NCBI GenBank assembly: GCA_029844215.1 | Contig: CM056738.1 | Span: 43,102,388 to 43,166,387, forward strand | Length of the DNA: 64,000 nucleotides | Source: Przewalskia tangutica | Taxonomy: Eukaryota; Streptophyta; Magnoliopsida; Solanales; Solanaceae | Direction of reading: 5' to 3' | In this document: positions 63,458 through 64,000 of the stretch, one piece after another | How the letters are laid out: every line of letters starts with the position of its first letter | Position numbering within the stretch: position 1 is the first letter of the stretch | Position numbers and translations under genes: made by a program | Notes under the pieces: generated by a model | Databases searched by the model: none | The model's input: the letters and a program-made list of their open reading frames with translations, nothing else | Told to the model about the DNA's origin: nothing

Positions 63458-64000
63458 TGATGCACGATGAGATGCACATACTTTAAACGCAAGTGCACGT
63501 TATCGTGACAAGTAGTATAGTCTTGATAAGACCGAATATCGTCCACAAGGATTAGGGTTCAATTACCAACTATCTATCTTTTGGTATCTATTTGGTAAAT
63601 TGATATTTGGATTTGTTGTTTATAACTAAGAATTATAAAAGCTATTTAACTATAAGGGTTTACTTCAGTGGTGATGAGAATAGGGCTTCCATGTCTCTTC
63701 AACTATCTGCTTATGTTATTTATTAATGCAACGAACTATGATCTTCTTCTTTCGGAGAAAGCAGGTTTACGAAATCGTTTTATACTCCCGTTAGGGTTAT
63801 ATAAACACTCAACCCCAGTATCGCACCTTACCTACCTTTCGGTGATAAGGATAACTCTATAGGAGGATTAAGAGCAAAAACTTAGTTAACCGTCACGCAC
63901 CATGCGCAAAATTAGGGTTGTTAAGCCTCTCATTAACGCTACATAAATAATTGAGGTATTTTCATCCCCAATCCAAGAATGTCTACCCAACTTACAGCAT
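63458..64000 (-). repeat. Inverted Athila LTR, runs off the window
   Basis: It reads TGATGCAC... then AAACGCAAGTGCACGTTATC and GACCGAATATCGTCC, the reverse complement of the LTR end at 24000-24118 and 60920-61035. It continues collinearly in reverse (GTTAGGGTTATATAAACACT at about 63790) to the window end. It is a third family member in the opposite orientation, starting abruptly within the protease-region frame of the second copy. Confidence 0.9.

Noticed and set aside
62934..63479. Minus-strand 181-residue frame
   Set aside because: Antisense of the Athila retropepsin region, which has clear plus-strand motifs.

Overview
This window looks like nuclear DNA of a flowering plant, most likely Solanaceae. 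The basis is tRNA genes of plant type, tRNA-derived SINEs whose body resembles the TS/SolS family of Solanaceae, an Au-like SINE, RTE and L1 LINEs, Copia and Gypsy LTR retrotransposons of plant lineages, and a hAT DNA transposon with an 8-bp target duplication. The family assignment is inferred from recalled repeat types, not from a search. I see no conventional single-copy protein gene. The one long open frame that is not mobile-element-like is a 505-residue glycine-rich repeat protein on the minus strand at 120-1637.

Region 1 (1-2.0 kb) holds that repeat protein. Region 2 (about 1.95-19.2 kb) is a degenerating tandem array. Each unit of roughly 0.8-1.7 kb carries one tRNA-Pro gene or relic, mixing UGG and AGG isoacceptors; I count six full-length copies and four fragments. 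The array is interrupted by SINEs, a MITE, a minus-strand Copia element (6542 to about 11780) and the 3' end of an RTE LINE. A tRNA-Gly(UCC) gene lies just beyond it at 20339-20410.

Region 3 (21.5-36.1 kb) is a Copia element with two LTRs (21617-22116 and 35609-36091). Its gag is split by an 8.7-kb Athila-like Gypsy element (22733-31428) flanked by GTGGG. The Athila element keeps relics of gag and protease plus an env-like reading frame but has no reverse transcriptase or integrase. Region 4 (36.7-50.2 kb) is a minus-strand Athila/Tat-like non-autonomous element whose 3' LTR is split by a 9.4-kb Tekay/Del-type chromovirus (36965-46395, flanked by CCTAT) and whose gag end abuts a second RTE LINE.

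Region 5 (51.4-55.3 kb) is a complete but decayed hAT element with perfect 8-bp duplications GTTTACAC. Region 6 (55.3-64 kb) holds LTR-like debris, an L1 LINE fragment, two joined minus-strand Copia fragments, a second Athila-like copy (59702-63457) and, nested in it in the opposite orientation, the beginning of a third LTR of the same family that runs off the window.

The layers read as repeated nested insertion. Most coding frames are broken. An important caveat is that paired LTRs are almost identical in AT-rich stretches but full of small indels in CG-rich stretches, so part of the apparent frame decay may be consensus error at methylated sites rather than biology.
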